Source: an uncultured Clostridium sp.
GTDB taxonomy: Bacteria; Bacillota_I; Bacilli_A; RF39; UBA660
Assembly (NCBI GenBank): GCA_905193755.1
Contig: CAJJPX010000003.1
Span: 1 to 64,000, forward strand
DNA length: 64,000 bases
Direction of reading: 5' to 3'
A program made the translations under genes and the position numbers. Under the pieces are notes generated by a model that saw only the letters and a program-made list of their open reading frames with translations, did not search any database and had not been told where the DNA came from. This document shows, one piece after another, positions 8,568 through 18,031 of the stretch; position 1 is the first letter of the stretch, and every line of letters begins with the position of its first letter.

Positions 8568-10139
8568 TTAACCTATTCTAAATGCAGGTGATACTCCACT
8601 TGCATCATTTGCATTACTGTTACTCCAGCTTCCATTACTATTTACTCCGTAGAAATATGTATCTACAGTCTTATTTGCTGTTCTTAAATACCACCACATT
8701 GCTTTTCCGTTTTGCTTTTTAATTGCTCCTGAATAATTACTTGTTGTAACACCTATTTTACTGTAATAATCAAGTTGTTTTGTGAAATTTTTGGCGCCAT
8801 CACTTGCTGATACAGTTGACCACCCTGATAAGTCTCCCCATACTTCTGTAGGAGATAGTAAATACAATTTATCAGTCGAAGTGTTATGTCCAACGCTATC
8901 ACTTAAGCCTGTTCCTGAACTAACTTTGGTATCTATTATTGCTTCTTTTAATACATTTGGAAAATAATTATAAATAGTATCATTTAAGTATTCTCTCATT
9001 GTAGTTGATGGCCAGCCTCCACTATTTGTAGCAGTACTATTCATTTCATGAGTTGCAATTACATCTACAAATTCTAGAACAAAACCACATGATGTTTGTG
9101 ATGTTAAATTATATGATGTAGTTGATGAACATCCAGAACCAGATGTTTTATTTGCTATTCTTAGTGTGTATTTTCCAAAAGTACCCATATCTACTTCTTT
9201 AGTGTCTCCTACTTTATAACTTTCTGTTTTATCATTTCTTATATTTGCTATAATTGTTTCCCATGGATCGTTTGCGAATACTCCTTCTGGCATATACTCG
9301 GCTTGAATATCAAGATTACCTACAAAATATGTTTTTTGTGCTTGATTAGGTGTTGTATCATCTAGGTATAACCATAGAAAATATGTAGCACTCTCACCAG
9401 CTTTTATGACATCTCCTGTATATATTACTGAATTAGTTAATTCGCTAAATGAATTTATATATGTTTTTTCTAAAGATGCCACGTTATCACCGCGTATTAT
9501 GCGATCAAGTCTTAAAGCATCTGATGAATTGATAGTTCCATCTTCATTAACATCAGCTAACTTAGTCTGCTCTTCAGTTAATGTTACACGACCAGCAGCT
9601 GCATTTAAGATAAGTGAATAGTCTTCTTTATTAACTATTCCATCCATATTAACATCGCCCATTTGATATTCTGATCCTTCAGCTAATACTTTCTTTCTTA
9701 CTGCAATTTTTAAATGTTCTGAATATAGATTAGTAAGTCTTGTGTATTCTTTATAATTTCCTGTTGGTAAAAAATCTGTATCTTCTTTTAATTTAATAGT
9801 TACGTGAGCATCCATATCTCCAGTATTTTCTACTTTAAATATATAAGGTGTTGCATTTGAATATGTTCCATCACTCGGATAAGGATAAATTGCTGTTGGG
9901 ACTGAAGAACCATCTATCTTAGATGTTCCGATTACTTGTCCTATGTTTTCATATGTTGAATCACAAGCTGAATCACTACAAAATGATATGGCTAAGTCTC
10001 CGGTTTGAACTATATTATCACTTCCTTCATCTACTTTAAAAAATGAAGCAAATGATACACCTATAAATACAATTAAAAGTAATCCTACTGATATTATTAA
10101 AGTTGTAACTTCTTTTTTTATTATCTTATCTATATACAT
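8568..10139 (-). CDS. Membrane-anchored surface protein with internal dockerin-like module
   Basis: A 523-residue exported protein. An N-terminal hydrophobic segment (residues about 10-30, TLIISVGLLLIVFIGVSFA) is followed by a region resembling TasA/camelysin-type surface proteins (FKVDEGSDNIVQTGDLAISF). Residues about 155-215 contain two Ca-binding loops, GDVNMDGIVNKEDYSLIL and ADVNEDGTINSSDALRLDRI, the duplicated repeat of a type I dockerin. The C-terminal about 220 residues end in GVSPAFRIG with WWYLRTA, the pattern of DUF6273-type domains of gut Firmicutes. ATG at 10139 is chosen: AGGTGA lies 5 bases upstream, while GTG at 10148 is inside that site. Probably a cell-surface protein; ligand unknown. 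Confidence 0.8.
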   Translation of the reverse strand: MYIDKIIKKEVTTLIISVGLLLIVFIGVSFASFFKVDEGSDNIVQTGDLAISFCSDSACDSTYENIGQVIGTSKIDGSSVPTAIYPYPSDGTYSNATPYIFKVENTGDMDAHVTIKLKEDTDFLPTGNYKEYTRLTNLYSEHLKIAVRKKVLAEGSEYQMGDVNMDGIVNKEDYSLILNAAAGRVTLTEEQTKLADVNEDGTINSSDALRLDRIIRGDNVASLEKTYINSFSELTNSVIYTGDVIKAGESATYFLWLYLDDTTPNQAQKTYFVGNLDIQAEYMPEGVFANDPWETIIANIRNDKTESYKVGDTKEVDMGTFGKYTLRIANKTSGSGCSSTTSYNLTSQTSCGFVLEFVDVIATHEMNSTATNSGGWPSTTMREYLNDTIYNYFPNVLKEAIIDTKVSSGTGLSDSVGHNTSTDKLYLLSPTEVWGDLSGWSTVSASDGAKNFTKQLDYYSKIGVTTSNYSGAIKKQNGKAMWWYLRTANKTVDTYFYGVNSNGSWSNSNANDASGVSPAFRIG

Positions 10140-10215
10140 ATTAGTCACCTATTCTCTATTTAAGATTATATAATAAGTTGTTTTTTTAGTCAACAGTATT
10201 TAGCTACTATGTAAA

Positions 10216-10244
10216 TTGACTAAATGTATCATTTGTGATATAAT
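10216..10244 (+). promoter_or_regulatory. Promoter with TATCA-N4-TGATA operator (copy 1)
   Basis: TTGACT (10216-10221) and TATAAT (10239-10244), 17-bp spacer. The palindrome TATCA-TTTG-TGATA (10227-10240) fills the spacer and overlaps the first two bases of the -10 box. The same layout recurs at 18563-18591 and 46361-46389. A repressor bound here would block polymerase. Confidence 0.85.
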
Positions 10245-10269
10245 ATGTACATATTTATGGGGGATAGAT

Positions 10270-11502
10270 ATGAATAAAGAATTAGTTAATACAATTCAAA
10301 ATAAAATGAAGGGTTATGCAGTTAAGGTCAATGATTTAATCTCAATGTATGAAAATTATAAATCTATGGGTGCTAGTATTAGCGATTTAAATGAAATTGC
10401 TACTAAAGCAAATGAACTTAACCAAAAATATATGGAAGTTAAGAATGATTATGACGAATATATCTTTAATTACAAAAAATTAATTTCAAGTAAAGATAGT
10501 GATAGTTACGATAGTATTAAAAATACTTTTTATATTTGTCAATCTCGTTTATTAGCTAAATATGGAGTTAAGAGTAAGAATAATACTGAAACAAAGAGTG
10601 AAAAATATACTCACCATAAACCTAAAAAAGGCAGTAAATTAGTTGCTTCTGCTTTAATACTTGCATCTGTTGCTGGTCTTGGTTATGGACTAACTTCATG
10701 TTCTTTTATGAATAATGAACCACCTGCTATTGTAGATATAGATAATAGCGAGCAAGAACCTTCTAAAAGTGAAGGAAATAGTTCTAGTAATGAAGAAGTT
10801 ATAAATCAAGAACCATTACCAAGTGAAGATAATACAGAAATTAATAATGAAGAAGAAACTAATGAAGTAAATAAAAGTGAAGAACAAGATGAAACAAATA
10901 TACCTAGTGACACTGAAGTAATAGATACTGATGATGAAACACTAAGTACTAATGATTTTGCATATTTAAAAGACACTAGTAGTCTTTATGATAAAAAAAC
11001 TGATGATAAGGTTGAATTAGGTCAAGTTGAGAAATTTCAAAAAGTACTTAGAATTAATTCTGATGGTAAATATGATTATGTTCAAACAGAAGATCTTCAA
11101 TATGGATATATTGAATCTAGTAAATTAGAAGTATTACCTGATATGTATGTTGAAGTAGATATAAGTGATCAAACTGTAGAATTATATAAAGATAAAGATG
11201 TAATTTTAACAACATTATGTGTTACTGGTAAAGATAGTACTCCTACTCGTATAGGATACTTCCCTATCAAATATAAAACATATGATACTTATTTAAAAGG
11301 TCCTGGATATAAGAGTCATGTATATTATTGGATGCCATTTGATGGCGGCATTGGACTTCATGATGCTGCATGGAGAGATGAGTTTGGTGGAGATATTCAC
11401 TTTAAGAGTGGTAGTCATGGATGTGTTAATATGCCTCATGATGCTGCTGAAACTATTTATAATAATGTAAGTGCTGGTACTAAAGTTTTAGTGCATAATT
11501 AA
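10270..11502 (+). CDS. L,D-transpeptidase (YkuD) with cytoplasmic coiled N-terminus
   Basis: Predicted peptidoglycan cross-linking or remodelling enzyme (410 residues). Residues 1-130 are helical and polar, probably cytoplasmic. A membrane segment follows (KLVASALILASVAGLGYGLT, about 140-160), then an acidic Ser/Glu-rich linker (about 165-240), an SH3-like region (DTSSLYDKK... YGYIESS), and a C-terminal YkuD domain. The catalytic signature is present: GLHDAAW ... SGSHGCVNM, with the His, Ser-His-Gly-Cys and Asn in order. ATG at 10270 has GGGGG 6 bases upstream; an upstream in-frame TTG at 10216 is the promoter -35 box. The operator in the promoter implies repression or induction by an unknown factor. 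Confidence 0.93.
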   Translation: MNKELVNTIQNKMKGYAVKVNDLISMYENYKSMGASISDLNEIATKANELNQKYMEVKNDYDEYIFNYKKLISSKDSDSYDSIKNTFYICQSRLLAKYGVKSKNNTETKSEKYTHHKPKKGSKLVASALILASVAGLGYGLTSCSFMNNEPPAIVDIDNSEQEPSKSEGNSSSNEEVINQEPLPSEDNTEINNEEETNEVNKSEEQDETNIPSDTEVIDTDDETLSTNDFAYLKDTSSLYDKKTDDKVELGQVEKFQKVLRINSDGKYDYVQTEDLQYGYIESSKLEVLPDMYVEVDISDQTVELYKDKDVILTTLCVTGKDSTPTRIGYFPIKYKTYDTYLKGPGYKSHVYYWMPFDGGIGLHDAAWRDEFGGDIHFKSGSHGCVNMPHDAAETIYNNVSAGTKVLVHN

Positions 11503-11530
11503 AAAAGATATTCTCATGAATATCTTTTAT
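11503..11530. terminator. Bidirectional terminator
   Basis: Hairpin AAAAGATATTC-TCAT-GAATATCTTTT between the convergent transpeptidase and prepilin peptidase genes, with A/T-rich flanks on both sides. Confidence 0.85.
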
Positions 11531-11531
11531 T

Positions 11532-12299
11532 TTAAAATATTAAATATTTTGTTATTAATGGTGTAATTATATTCGAAAAATATAATGTCATTAGTGCTCC
11601 GATAAGAAGGAATGGCCCAAAAGGAATAATTCCTTCTTTATTTTTCTTACTTATAATTACTGAGAATATTAATCCTACTATTGAGCCTATGAATAATGCT
11701 ACAAAACTATTTATGGCACCTATTCCTAAAGCTATAACTCCCATTAATTTAATATCTCCGTCACCCAGTGATTCTTTTTTAAATACATAGTTTCCTAATA
11801 ATTTTAGTCCATACATTATAGCGAATAATAAAGAGGATGCAATTATATGTTTAAATACTTCATTCATTTCTAAATAGCAGCATAATGTAATCATAATAGA
11901 AACTCCTGATATAATTAATACTCTATCTGAAATGTAATAATAAAGAAAATCACTTATTATAGTTACCATTAATGCACATGTAAGTATTGTGGCTATCCAG
12001 AAATTAAATGTAAAGTCATACATTAGGTAATTACATAAGAATAGTAATGCACATACTATTTCTATGAATGGATATATGAAGTTTATTGGTTTTTTACAAT
12101 AAGCACATCTTCCTTTTAAGAATATATATGATAATATTGGAATATTCATATACCATTTAAGTGGTTTTCCACAGTCATTGCAGAAGCTTCTAGGTGAAGT
12201 AGCTTTTATTTTGTTTGGTATTCTATATCCCATACATCCTAAAAAGCTACCCATTACAGCACCTAGTACTGTTAAAATAATCATTATTTCTATTTGCAT
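11532..12299 (-). CDS. comC: Prepilin peptidase / N-methyltransferase (PilD/ComC)
   Basis: Membrane aspartic peptidase (255 residues) that trims and methylates type IV-type prepilins and competence pseudopilins. The N-terminal methylase part has GSFLGCMGYRIP and two Cys pairs (CNDCGKP and CAYCKKP). Several transmembrane helices follow, with the catalytic Asp segments in SDFLYYYISD and GDGDIKLMG (the G-x-G-D type motif). SD GGGGAG precedes the ATG. It is downstream of, and 13 bases from, a PilC-like gene, so both probably serve one type IV pilus or competence pseudopilus; no pilin or ATPase gene lies in the window. Confidence 0.93.
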   Translation of the reverse strand: MQIEIMIILTVLGAVMGSFLGCMGYRIPNKIKATSPRSFCNDCGKPLKWYMNIPILSYIFLKGRCAYCKKPINFIYPFIEIVCALLFLCNYLMYDFTFNFWIATILTCALMVTIISDFLYYYISDRVLIISGVSIMITLCCYLEMNEVFKHIIASSLLFAIMYGLKLLGNYVFKKESLGDGDIKLMGVIALGIGAINSFVALFIGSIVGLIFSVIISKKNKEGIIPFGPFLLIGALMTLYFSNIITPLITKYLIF

Positions 12300-12312
12300 A
12301 TCTAAAACTCCC

Positions 12313-14127
12313 CTAACTTAATGTTGAATACATACCAAACATTGGTACTACTATTGCGATAAGTATGAAACCTACGATAAGTGCTAAGAATATGATCATG
12401 ATTGGTTCTATGAATGTTTTGATCATATTTACTGAGTTCTTTTGCATTTTTTGATAGTAGTCACCTACTTTATCAAGCATTGTTGCTAGTTCTCCAGTTG
12501 ACTCTCCAGTAAGTATCATATAGTATGCTACTTGAGGTACTGCCCAGTTATCTTTGAATGTTTCACTCATCTTTTCACCTTTTAATAGGTTATTTACTGT
12601 TCTATACATTATGCTTTTATATATTTCATTTGATGTTATTTTTCCTAAAATATCAATACTATCTGTAAGAAGTACATTATTTTTATTTAATGTTGCGAAT
12701 GTTCTTGCGAATAGAGATATTTCTTTATAAATTATTAAGTTTCCTACTACTGGTAATTTCATAAATATATGTTGCATCATAGCTCTAAATGCTTTTACTT
12801 TCTTATATAGATAAGTATATATTAATATAGTTGCAACTACTACTTCTATGATTGTCATGTATTCATTTTGTAGGAATGCTGATATATTTAGCGTTATTAC
12901 TGTTACTTGGTTAAGTTCTGCATTCATTGATTCATAAACATCTACGAATTGTGGAACTATGTATGTAAGCATGAATACAACTATTGCTATTGCAAAAACT
13001 AATACGATGCATGGATATGCAAGTGCACTAACGACTGCTCTTTTTGTATCTTCTACTTCTTGATAATAAGCACTCATTTCATCTAGTGTTCCTTCAATAT
13101 TGCCTATCATCTCTGCACTTTTTATCATATTAATTAAAAGTGCCGGGAATACTTTTCCTTGTTTATTTAGTGATTCTGAAAATGTTTCACCCATTGTAAG
13201 TTCATATATAACGGCATCATATACTGATTTGTATTTCTTTCTTTTATCTTGTTCTGCTAAGACTTTAACAGCATCTGTAAGTGGGATACCTGCTTTAATA
13301 TAAGTAGATAATTGAGCTAACCAGAATACTAAGTCTTTTGTTTTCATTTTTTTCTTTATACTTGATGATTCTGTGTGAAAGAAATTTATAGCCCAGTTTG
13401 TTTCTATTTCATATACTGTCATTCCTTCATCTATTAAGTATGAATAAACATCTAATTTTGAAAGAGCTGCGAAGTAACCTTTTACAAGTTTGCCTTCTTT
13501 GTTTTTAGCTAAGTATCTATATGTTTGTTTTGCTTCTGTTCTAACAGCATCGTCTCCATTTGGATTTACTGTCATTATGATAAGACTTGCTTCTTTTCTT
13601 TCACGAGCTGCTTTTACGAATGATAAGTTCTCATATTTTTCTTTTATGTATTCTTCTATCTTTTGACTTAATGTTTTTGTTTCTTCTGTTTTTTCTTTTT
13701 TGTATACATCTTTTAGTATTTCGATTCTACGTTTTATTTTGTTATAAATATCGTATACTGTTTTACTACATTTGTTGTAAACGAACATTGGAAAGTCATA
13801 AAATATAATTGATAAAGTATATCTTGCACCTTCATATAATGCATTAAATAAGGCATATATTTCTAACCATATTCTTTTAAAGAAGTATTCCCATATACCT
13901 TCAATTATATTTTTAATTCCCCAAATTAGGTAACTAAAAAATGACACAATAAAAGATATAATTATATCAATTGTTCCAAATATTCCTACTCCAACACTTC
14001 TAATAAGAACTATTATTTCTGTTACTATTATTTTAGGTATTGCTATTATATTAAAAGATGACTTTTTAGCTTTAGGTTTAGCTTGTTTTATGGTTTTTTT
14101 CTTCTTAATTGTACCTTTTTTAGCCAT
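12313..14127 (-). CDS. PilC/ComGB-type inner membrane assembly protein with long N-terminal extension
   Basis: Type II secretion F-domain protein (604 residues) that forms the membrane platform for type IV pilus-like fibres. The two T2SSF repeats occupy about residues 250-420 and 460-600 (LAQLSTYIKAGIPLTDAVKVL and LFARTFATLNKNNVLL), with the usual three membrane helices. Unusual is about 250 residues in front: a Lys-rich start, then hydrophobic and amphipathic segments (about 25-140), a charged region and a small domain ending in EGMTVYEIETNW, resembling the N-terminal domain of PilC proteins. Normal family length is about 400. Forms an operon with the prepilin peptidase gene. Confidence 0.88.
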   Translation of the reverse strand: MAKKGTIKKKKTIKQAKPKAKKSSFNIIAIPKIIVTEIIVLIRSVGVGIFGTIDIIISFIVSFFSYLIWGIKNIIEGIWEYFFKRIWLEIYALFNALYEGARYTLSIIFYDFPMFVYNKCSKTVYDIYNKIKRRIEILKDVYKKEKTEETKTLSQKIEEYIKEKYENLSFVKAARERKEASLIIMTVNPNGDDAVRTEAKQTYRYLAKNKEGKLVKGYFAALSKLDVYSYLIDEGMTVYEIETNWAINFFHTESSSIKKKMKTKDLVFWLAQLSTYIKAGIPLTDAVKVLAEQDKRKKYKSVYDAVIYELTMGETFSESLNKQGKVFPALLINMIKSAEMIGNIEGTLDEMSAYYQEVEDTKRAVVSALAYPCIVLVFAIAIVVFMLTYIVPQFVDVYESMNAELNQVTVITLNISAFLQNEYMTIIEVVVATILIYTYLYKKVKAFRAMMQHIFMKLPVVGNLIIYKEISLFARTFATLNKNNVLLTDSIDILGKITSNEIYKSIMYRTVNNLLKGEKMSETFKDNWAVPQVAYYMILTGESTGELATMLDKVGDYYQKMQKNSVNMIKTFIEPIMIIFLALIVGFILIAIVVPMFGMYSTLS

Positions 14128-14240
14128 ACTAATCTTTCCTTCTTACTCTATTATATATTGATTATAGCATATAATTTTTTAAATAAAAACACCTTTTTAA
14201 CTTTTTTTAATTAAATTAATATAATATTATAGGTGATTAT

Positions 14241-14489
14241 ATGAATAGTGAACTTTTATCAATATTTAAGAATATTAATATTTCTAGTATAGCTAGTACT
14301 GCTAATAAGACTTTAGGTGTTATCAAAAAAACTATTCCAGTTTATAGAGAGGTTAAGCCATATTTACTTAGAGAAAAAAGTATTTTTAAAAAGAAGGAAG
14401 AACCTTTAATAAGTGAAATAAAAGAAAGTAATGTAACACTTGAAGATAGAAGTTCTTCATATAATGATACGCTTACTTTCTTTCAATAA
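14241..14489 (+). CDS. Small protein of unknown function with VKKTIPVYREVKP-like motif
   Basis: An 82-residue soluble protein. The middle reads GVIKKTIPVYREVKPYL, resembling the IPxYxxVKP segment of small Bacilli proteins of the YqfQ/VrrA kind; the similarity is by eye. The rest is polar and low-complexity. SD AGGTGA lies 5 bases before the ATG and an AT-rich promoter-like region precedes it. It is convergent with lepA and the two stop codons touch with no base between, so transcripts from both sides must overlap. Confidence 0.6.
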   Translation: MNSELLSIFKNINISSIASTANKTLGVIKKTIPVYREVKPYLLREKSIFKKKEEPLISEIKESNVTLEDRSSSYNDTLTFFQ

Positions 14490-16274
14490 TTATTCTCTTT
14501 CGTCTGTACTAAGTATTGTTAAGAATGCTTCTTGAGGTATCGATACACTACCTACTTGTTTCATTCTTTTTTTACCTTCTTTTTGTTTTTCAAGAAGTTT
14601 TCTTTTTCTTGATACGTCCCCTCCGTAGCATTTAGCAAGTACGTTCTTTTTCATAGCTGAGATGTCTTCACGAGCTATTACTTTTGAACCTATATATGCT
14701 TGTATTGGTACTTGGAACATTTGTCTTGGTATTATCTTTTTTAGATTTTCACATATTATTTTACCACGTTTATATGCGAAGTCTTTATGAACTATTAAGC
14801 TTAATGCATCGATTATATCTCCATTTAAAAGTATGTCCATTTTAACTAGTTTGCTTTCTCTATTACCTATGAATTCATAATCAAATGATGCATAACCTTT
14901 AGTGTAGCTTTTTAATTTATCAAAGAAATCATATACTATTTCTGATAGTGGAAGTTCATATGTTATATTTACTCTTGTTTCATCTAAGTATGACATATTT
15001 TTATAGATTCCTCTTTTATCTTGGCAAAGTTCCATTATTGAGCCTACATATTCACTTGGAACATATATATTAGCTCTTACGAATGGTTCTAATACTTTTG
15101 ATATTTTAGATGGATCTGGCATTTTAGAAGGTGAATCTATTGATACACTACTTCCATCGTTTAAAATTACTTCATAAATAACTGATGGACTCGTTGCAAT
15201 TATCTCTATTCCAAATTCTCTTTCTATTCTTTCTTGTATGATTTCCATATGAAGAAGTCCTAGAAAACCGCATCTAAATCCAAAACCTAATGCGATTGAT
15301 GTTTCCGGTTCGAATGTAAGAGATGCATCACTTAGTTTTAATTTTAATAGTGCTTCTTTTAAATCTGGATATCTCGATGATTCGATTGGATATATTCCTG
15401 AAAACACCATTGGTTTCATTGGTTTATAACCAGGTAGTGCTTCAACAGTTTCTCCTTCTTTGCAAATTGTATCCCCTACTTCTACTTCAGTTATACTTTT
15501 AATAGACGCACTTAAGAAGCCTACTTCACCAGCACTTAAGCTATTCTTTTTGATTTCGTGTGGAGTATGTTTACCTAGTTCTAGTACTTCGTAAGTTGCG
15601 TTTGAATTTATAAATCTTATTTTGTCTCCTACTTTAACAGTGCCATCCATTATTCTAATAAGAATAACTACACCTTTATATGGGTCAAAGTAGCTATCAA
15701 ATATTAATGCTCTTAGTTTATTACTATCACTCTTTGGACTTGGAACTCTTTCAATAACTGCATCTAGTAATTCATCAACGCCTTCACCAGTTTTTCCTGA
15801 ACAACAAATTATTTCATCTCTATCAAAGCCTATTGTTTTGACAAGTTCATCTTTTACTTTTTCAGGGTTTGCATTTGGTAAATCTATTTTATTAATGACT
15901 GGTATTATCTTTAGGTCTGCTTCTAGTGCTAAATAAAGGTTTGCTAGTGTTTGAGCTTCTATTCCTTGAGTTGCATCTACCACTAGAATTGCTCCTTCAC
16001 AAGCAGCTAAGCTTCTACTTACTTCATAACTAAAGTCTACGTGTCCCGGGGTATCTATTAAGTGAAGAGTATAACCTTTATATTTAAGTTCTACTGCATT
16101 TAGCTTAATAGTTATTCCTCTTTCTCTTTCAAGATCCATAGAGTCTAGTATTTGTTCTTTCTTTTCTCTTTCAGTTACTGCATGACAAACATCAAGTATT
16201 CTGTCTGCTAGAGTACTCTTTCCGTGATCTATATGAGCTATTATACAAAAATTTTTAATCTTATCTCTTTCCAT
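14490..16274 (-). CDS. lepA: Elongation factor 4 (LepA)
   Basis: Translational GTPase (594 residues, usual length about 600) that back-translocates stalled ribosomes. G-domain motifs are all present: [10 protein letters not shown] (P-loop), RERGITI (switch I), DTPGHVDF and NKIDLPNA. The C-terminal LepA-specific domain ends with [21 protein letters not shown], as in the family. No Shine-Dalgarno sequence precedes the ATG; instead a promoter -10 box ends 7 bases before it, so the mRNA is probably leaderless. Family start [20 protein letters not shown] fits this ATG. Confidence 0.98.
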   Translation of the reverse strand: MERDKIKNFCIIAHIDHGKSTLADRILDVCHAVTEREKKEQILDSMDLERERGITIKLNAVELKYKGYTLHLIDTPGHVDFSYEVSRSLAACEGAILVVDATQGIEAQTLANLYLALEADLKIIPVINKIDLPNANPEKVKDELVKTIGFDRDEIICCSGKTGEGVDELLDAVIERVPSPKSDSNKLRALIFDSYFDPYKGVVILIRIMDGTVKVGDKIRFINSNATYEVLELGKHTPHEIKKNSLSAGEVGFLSASIKSITEVEVGDTICKEGETVEALPGYKPMKPMVFSGIYPIESSRYPDLKEALLKLKLSDASLTFEPETSIALGFGFRCGFLGLLHMEIIQERIEREFGIEIIATSPSVIYEVILNDGSSVSIDSPSKMPDPSKISKVLEPFVRANIYVPSEYVGSIMELCQDKRGIYKNMSYLDETRVNITYELPLSEIVYDFFDKLKSYTKGYASFDYEFIGNRESKLVKMDILLNGDIIDALSLIVHKDFAYKRGKIICENLKKIIPRQMFQVPIQAYIGSKVIAREDISAMKKNVLAKCYGGDVSRKRKLLEKQKEGKKRMKQVGSVSIPQEAFLTILSTDERE

Positions 16275-16281
16275 AAGAAAT

Positions 16282-16310
16282 ATTTTAACAAATTAAGTAA
16301 TAAAATACAA
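16282..16310 (-). promoter_or_regulatory. lepA promoter giving a leaderless transcript
   Basis: TTGTAT (16305-16310) and TAAAAT (16282-16287) with a 17-bp spacer. The -10 box ends 7 bases before the lepA ATG, so transcription should begin at or next to the A of the start codon. Confidence 0.6.
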
Positions 16311-16324
16311 TTATTATGATAAGA

Positions 16325-16349
16325 AAAGAGAACTATTTTAGTTCTCTTT
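16325..16349 (-). terminator. Terminator of the sigma/coiled-coil operon
   Basis: Hairpin AAAGAGAAC-TAAAATA-GTTCTCTTT on the minus strand followed by TCTTATC. It starts 60 bases past the annotated stop of the 539-residue ORF but directly at the end of a +1-frame extension of that ORF. Confidence 0.75.
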
Positions 16350-16411
16350 ACATGCTTTTGTTTTGTACGAATAATCTTTTTAATCTTTTTTCTTGTCTAG
16401 CAATTCTTTTA

Positions 16412-18031
16412 TTATTTTTTAGGCATTCTATATACTCTTTCTACGTATCCTAACATACCTGCATGTTTTAGTGACATGGCTACACAAAATCTTTGATATC
16501 TTAAGTCGTATATTTGTTTTTCTATATCATTTTTTAATTCTTCACCTTTTGCTCTTCTTTTTTCAGAACTTAAGGCTTTTATTTGATCGTCTATGTCATA
16601 AAGCTTTAAGCATACTTTTGGTAATCTTGATATTTCTACTTCTCTTCTTATTCTTCTTACTTCTGATTTTCTATTTTCTAATTCTTCTAAAGCTATTTCG
16701 TATCTACGTTTTGCTTCTTCTTCATCAGCAAATTCTTCACTTAATTCTTTACCATTTCTAAGTCTTTCTAAAACTTCTCTACATGAAGTTACAACATGTA
16801 ATTGTTTTTCTTCATTTGCTAAAGCATCTTCTAATTTAGTTGCTAGTACTCTATTTGGTTTTGAAAGATAAGTTAAATATCTTTTTGGTTTATTGTGTGG
16901 TGTTAATGTATCTAAGTCTGGTCTATTTCTTCTCTTAACTGATTCTTCAGAATTTTCTTGTTTTATTTCTTTTTTTCTTGTTTTCTTTGCTGTTTCTATT
17001 TCGGCTAGTCTTTTTTCTATAACTGAAGCTCTTTTTCTTTGCTTTTCTATTTCTTCTGTAAATTTCTTATGTGCTTCTTCTTTAATCTTTGGATCAATAT
17101 TTTTATAACTTAATAATGTTTTTATTTTTTGTTCTAAAAGATCTATTGTTTTTTTGATTCTTGAAAGTTCTAATTTTCCAAAGAAAACTTCTTCAGTTTC
17201 AACATTTAATATTTTGAATTTATCACCAGTTTTTTTACTAGCTTGTTTTGATTGCATTGCTTTTAAAGTTTGAAGAGCTCTTTCTTCAAAGTTTATTTCT
17301 TCTATAAGTTTTTTTCCACCATTTTTAAATATATTCTCGATATCTTCTCTTTTAATATATAATGAACTTGCAATTTCTCCTAGTGGGTCGACGAAATCAT
17401 CTTTTATTTTAAAATATTCTAATAATATAGCTTTTTCATCAGCATTTAAGCTTTCTGAATTTTCTATTCTTTGATAAAATTCATCAATTACCATACTATT
17501 TATAACAGCATCTTCTAAATACTTAGAACTTGTAATTCCATTTTCTTCTATATCACTATTTGATAATAAGCTATCTAATGATACTACTTCTTTTTTTCTT
17601 CTTGATTCTAATATTTTACTTTCATCTTTAGATAGTAAACCTGTTACTTCTTTTTTGAAATCTTTATCTGTTATAGATGATACTAGTTCTATATTAGATT
17701 TTATTGCTTTTATAATAGATTTTCTTATTTCTTTTCTTGCTAATAAATTAAATTTAATTTTAGATTCACTAGTTGCATATATATTGATTGCTCTTACTAG
17801 GCCAATATATCCTTCTTGAATTAAATCTTCGATTTGAGCACCTTTTAGATAAGAAAATATTTCTTCTGAAGTTTCTATTACTTCTATTGAGTATCTTCTT
17901 ACTAATTCATCAAATGCTCTTTTATCATTATTTTTAATTCTTCTAAATAAATCCTTTTCTTCAACCATTGAAGGTATTTCATAACCTTCTATGTCCTTTA
18001 AATAATATTTCATTTCTTCTACTTTTTTCAT
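16412..18031 (-). CDS. Sigma-70-like protein fused to a long coiled-coil C-terminus
   Basis: A 539-residue protein. Residues about 15-115 look like sigma regions 1.2-2: YEIPSMVEEKDLFRRIKNND, then AQIEDLIQEGYIGLVRAINI. Residues about 150-255 resemble a diverged region 3/4 (LNADEKAILLEYFKIKDD, YIKREDIENIFKNG). From about 260 to 530 the sequence is Lys/Glu-rich and heptad-like, strongly suggesting coiled coil (IEKQRKRASVIEKRLAEIE; IALEELENRKSEVRRIRRE). I know no standard sigma factor with such a tail. It is the last gene of a three-ORF unit with a TATCA-N4-TGATA promoter; its start overlaps the previous ORF by one base. A 22-codon extension in the +1 frame follows the stop. Role unknown. Confidence 0.75.
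   Translation of the reverse strand: MKKVEEMKYYLKDIEGYEIPSMVEEKDLFRRIKNNDKRAFDELVRRYSIEVIETSEEIFSYLKGAQIEDLIQEGYIGLVRAINIYATSESKIKFNLLARKEIRKSIIKAIKSNIELVSSITDKDFKKEVTGLLSKDESKILESRRKKEVVSLDSLLSNSDIEENGITSSKYLEDAVINSMVIDEFYQRIENSESLNADEKAILLEYFKIKDDFVDPLGEIASSLYIKREDIENIFKNGGKKLIEEINFEERALQTLKAMQSKQASKKTGDKFKILNVETEEVFFGKLELSRIKKTIDLLEQKIKTLLSYKNIDPKIKEEAHKKFTEEIEKQRKRASVIEKRLAEIETAKKTRKKEIKQENSEESVKRRNRPDLDTLTPHNKPKRYLTYLSKPNRVLATKLEDALANEEKQLHVVTSCREVLERLRNGKELSEEFADEEEAKRRYEIALEELENRKSEVRRIRREVEISRLPKVCLKLYDIDDQIKALSSEKRRAKGEELKNDIEKQIYDLRYQRFCVAMSLKHAGMLGYVERVYRMPKK

Noticed and set aside
10216..10269. N-terminal extension of the L,D-transpeptidase from TTG 10216
   Set aside because: This TTG is the promoter -35 box and cannot be in the mRNA; GGGGG before ATG 10270 fixes the start.
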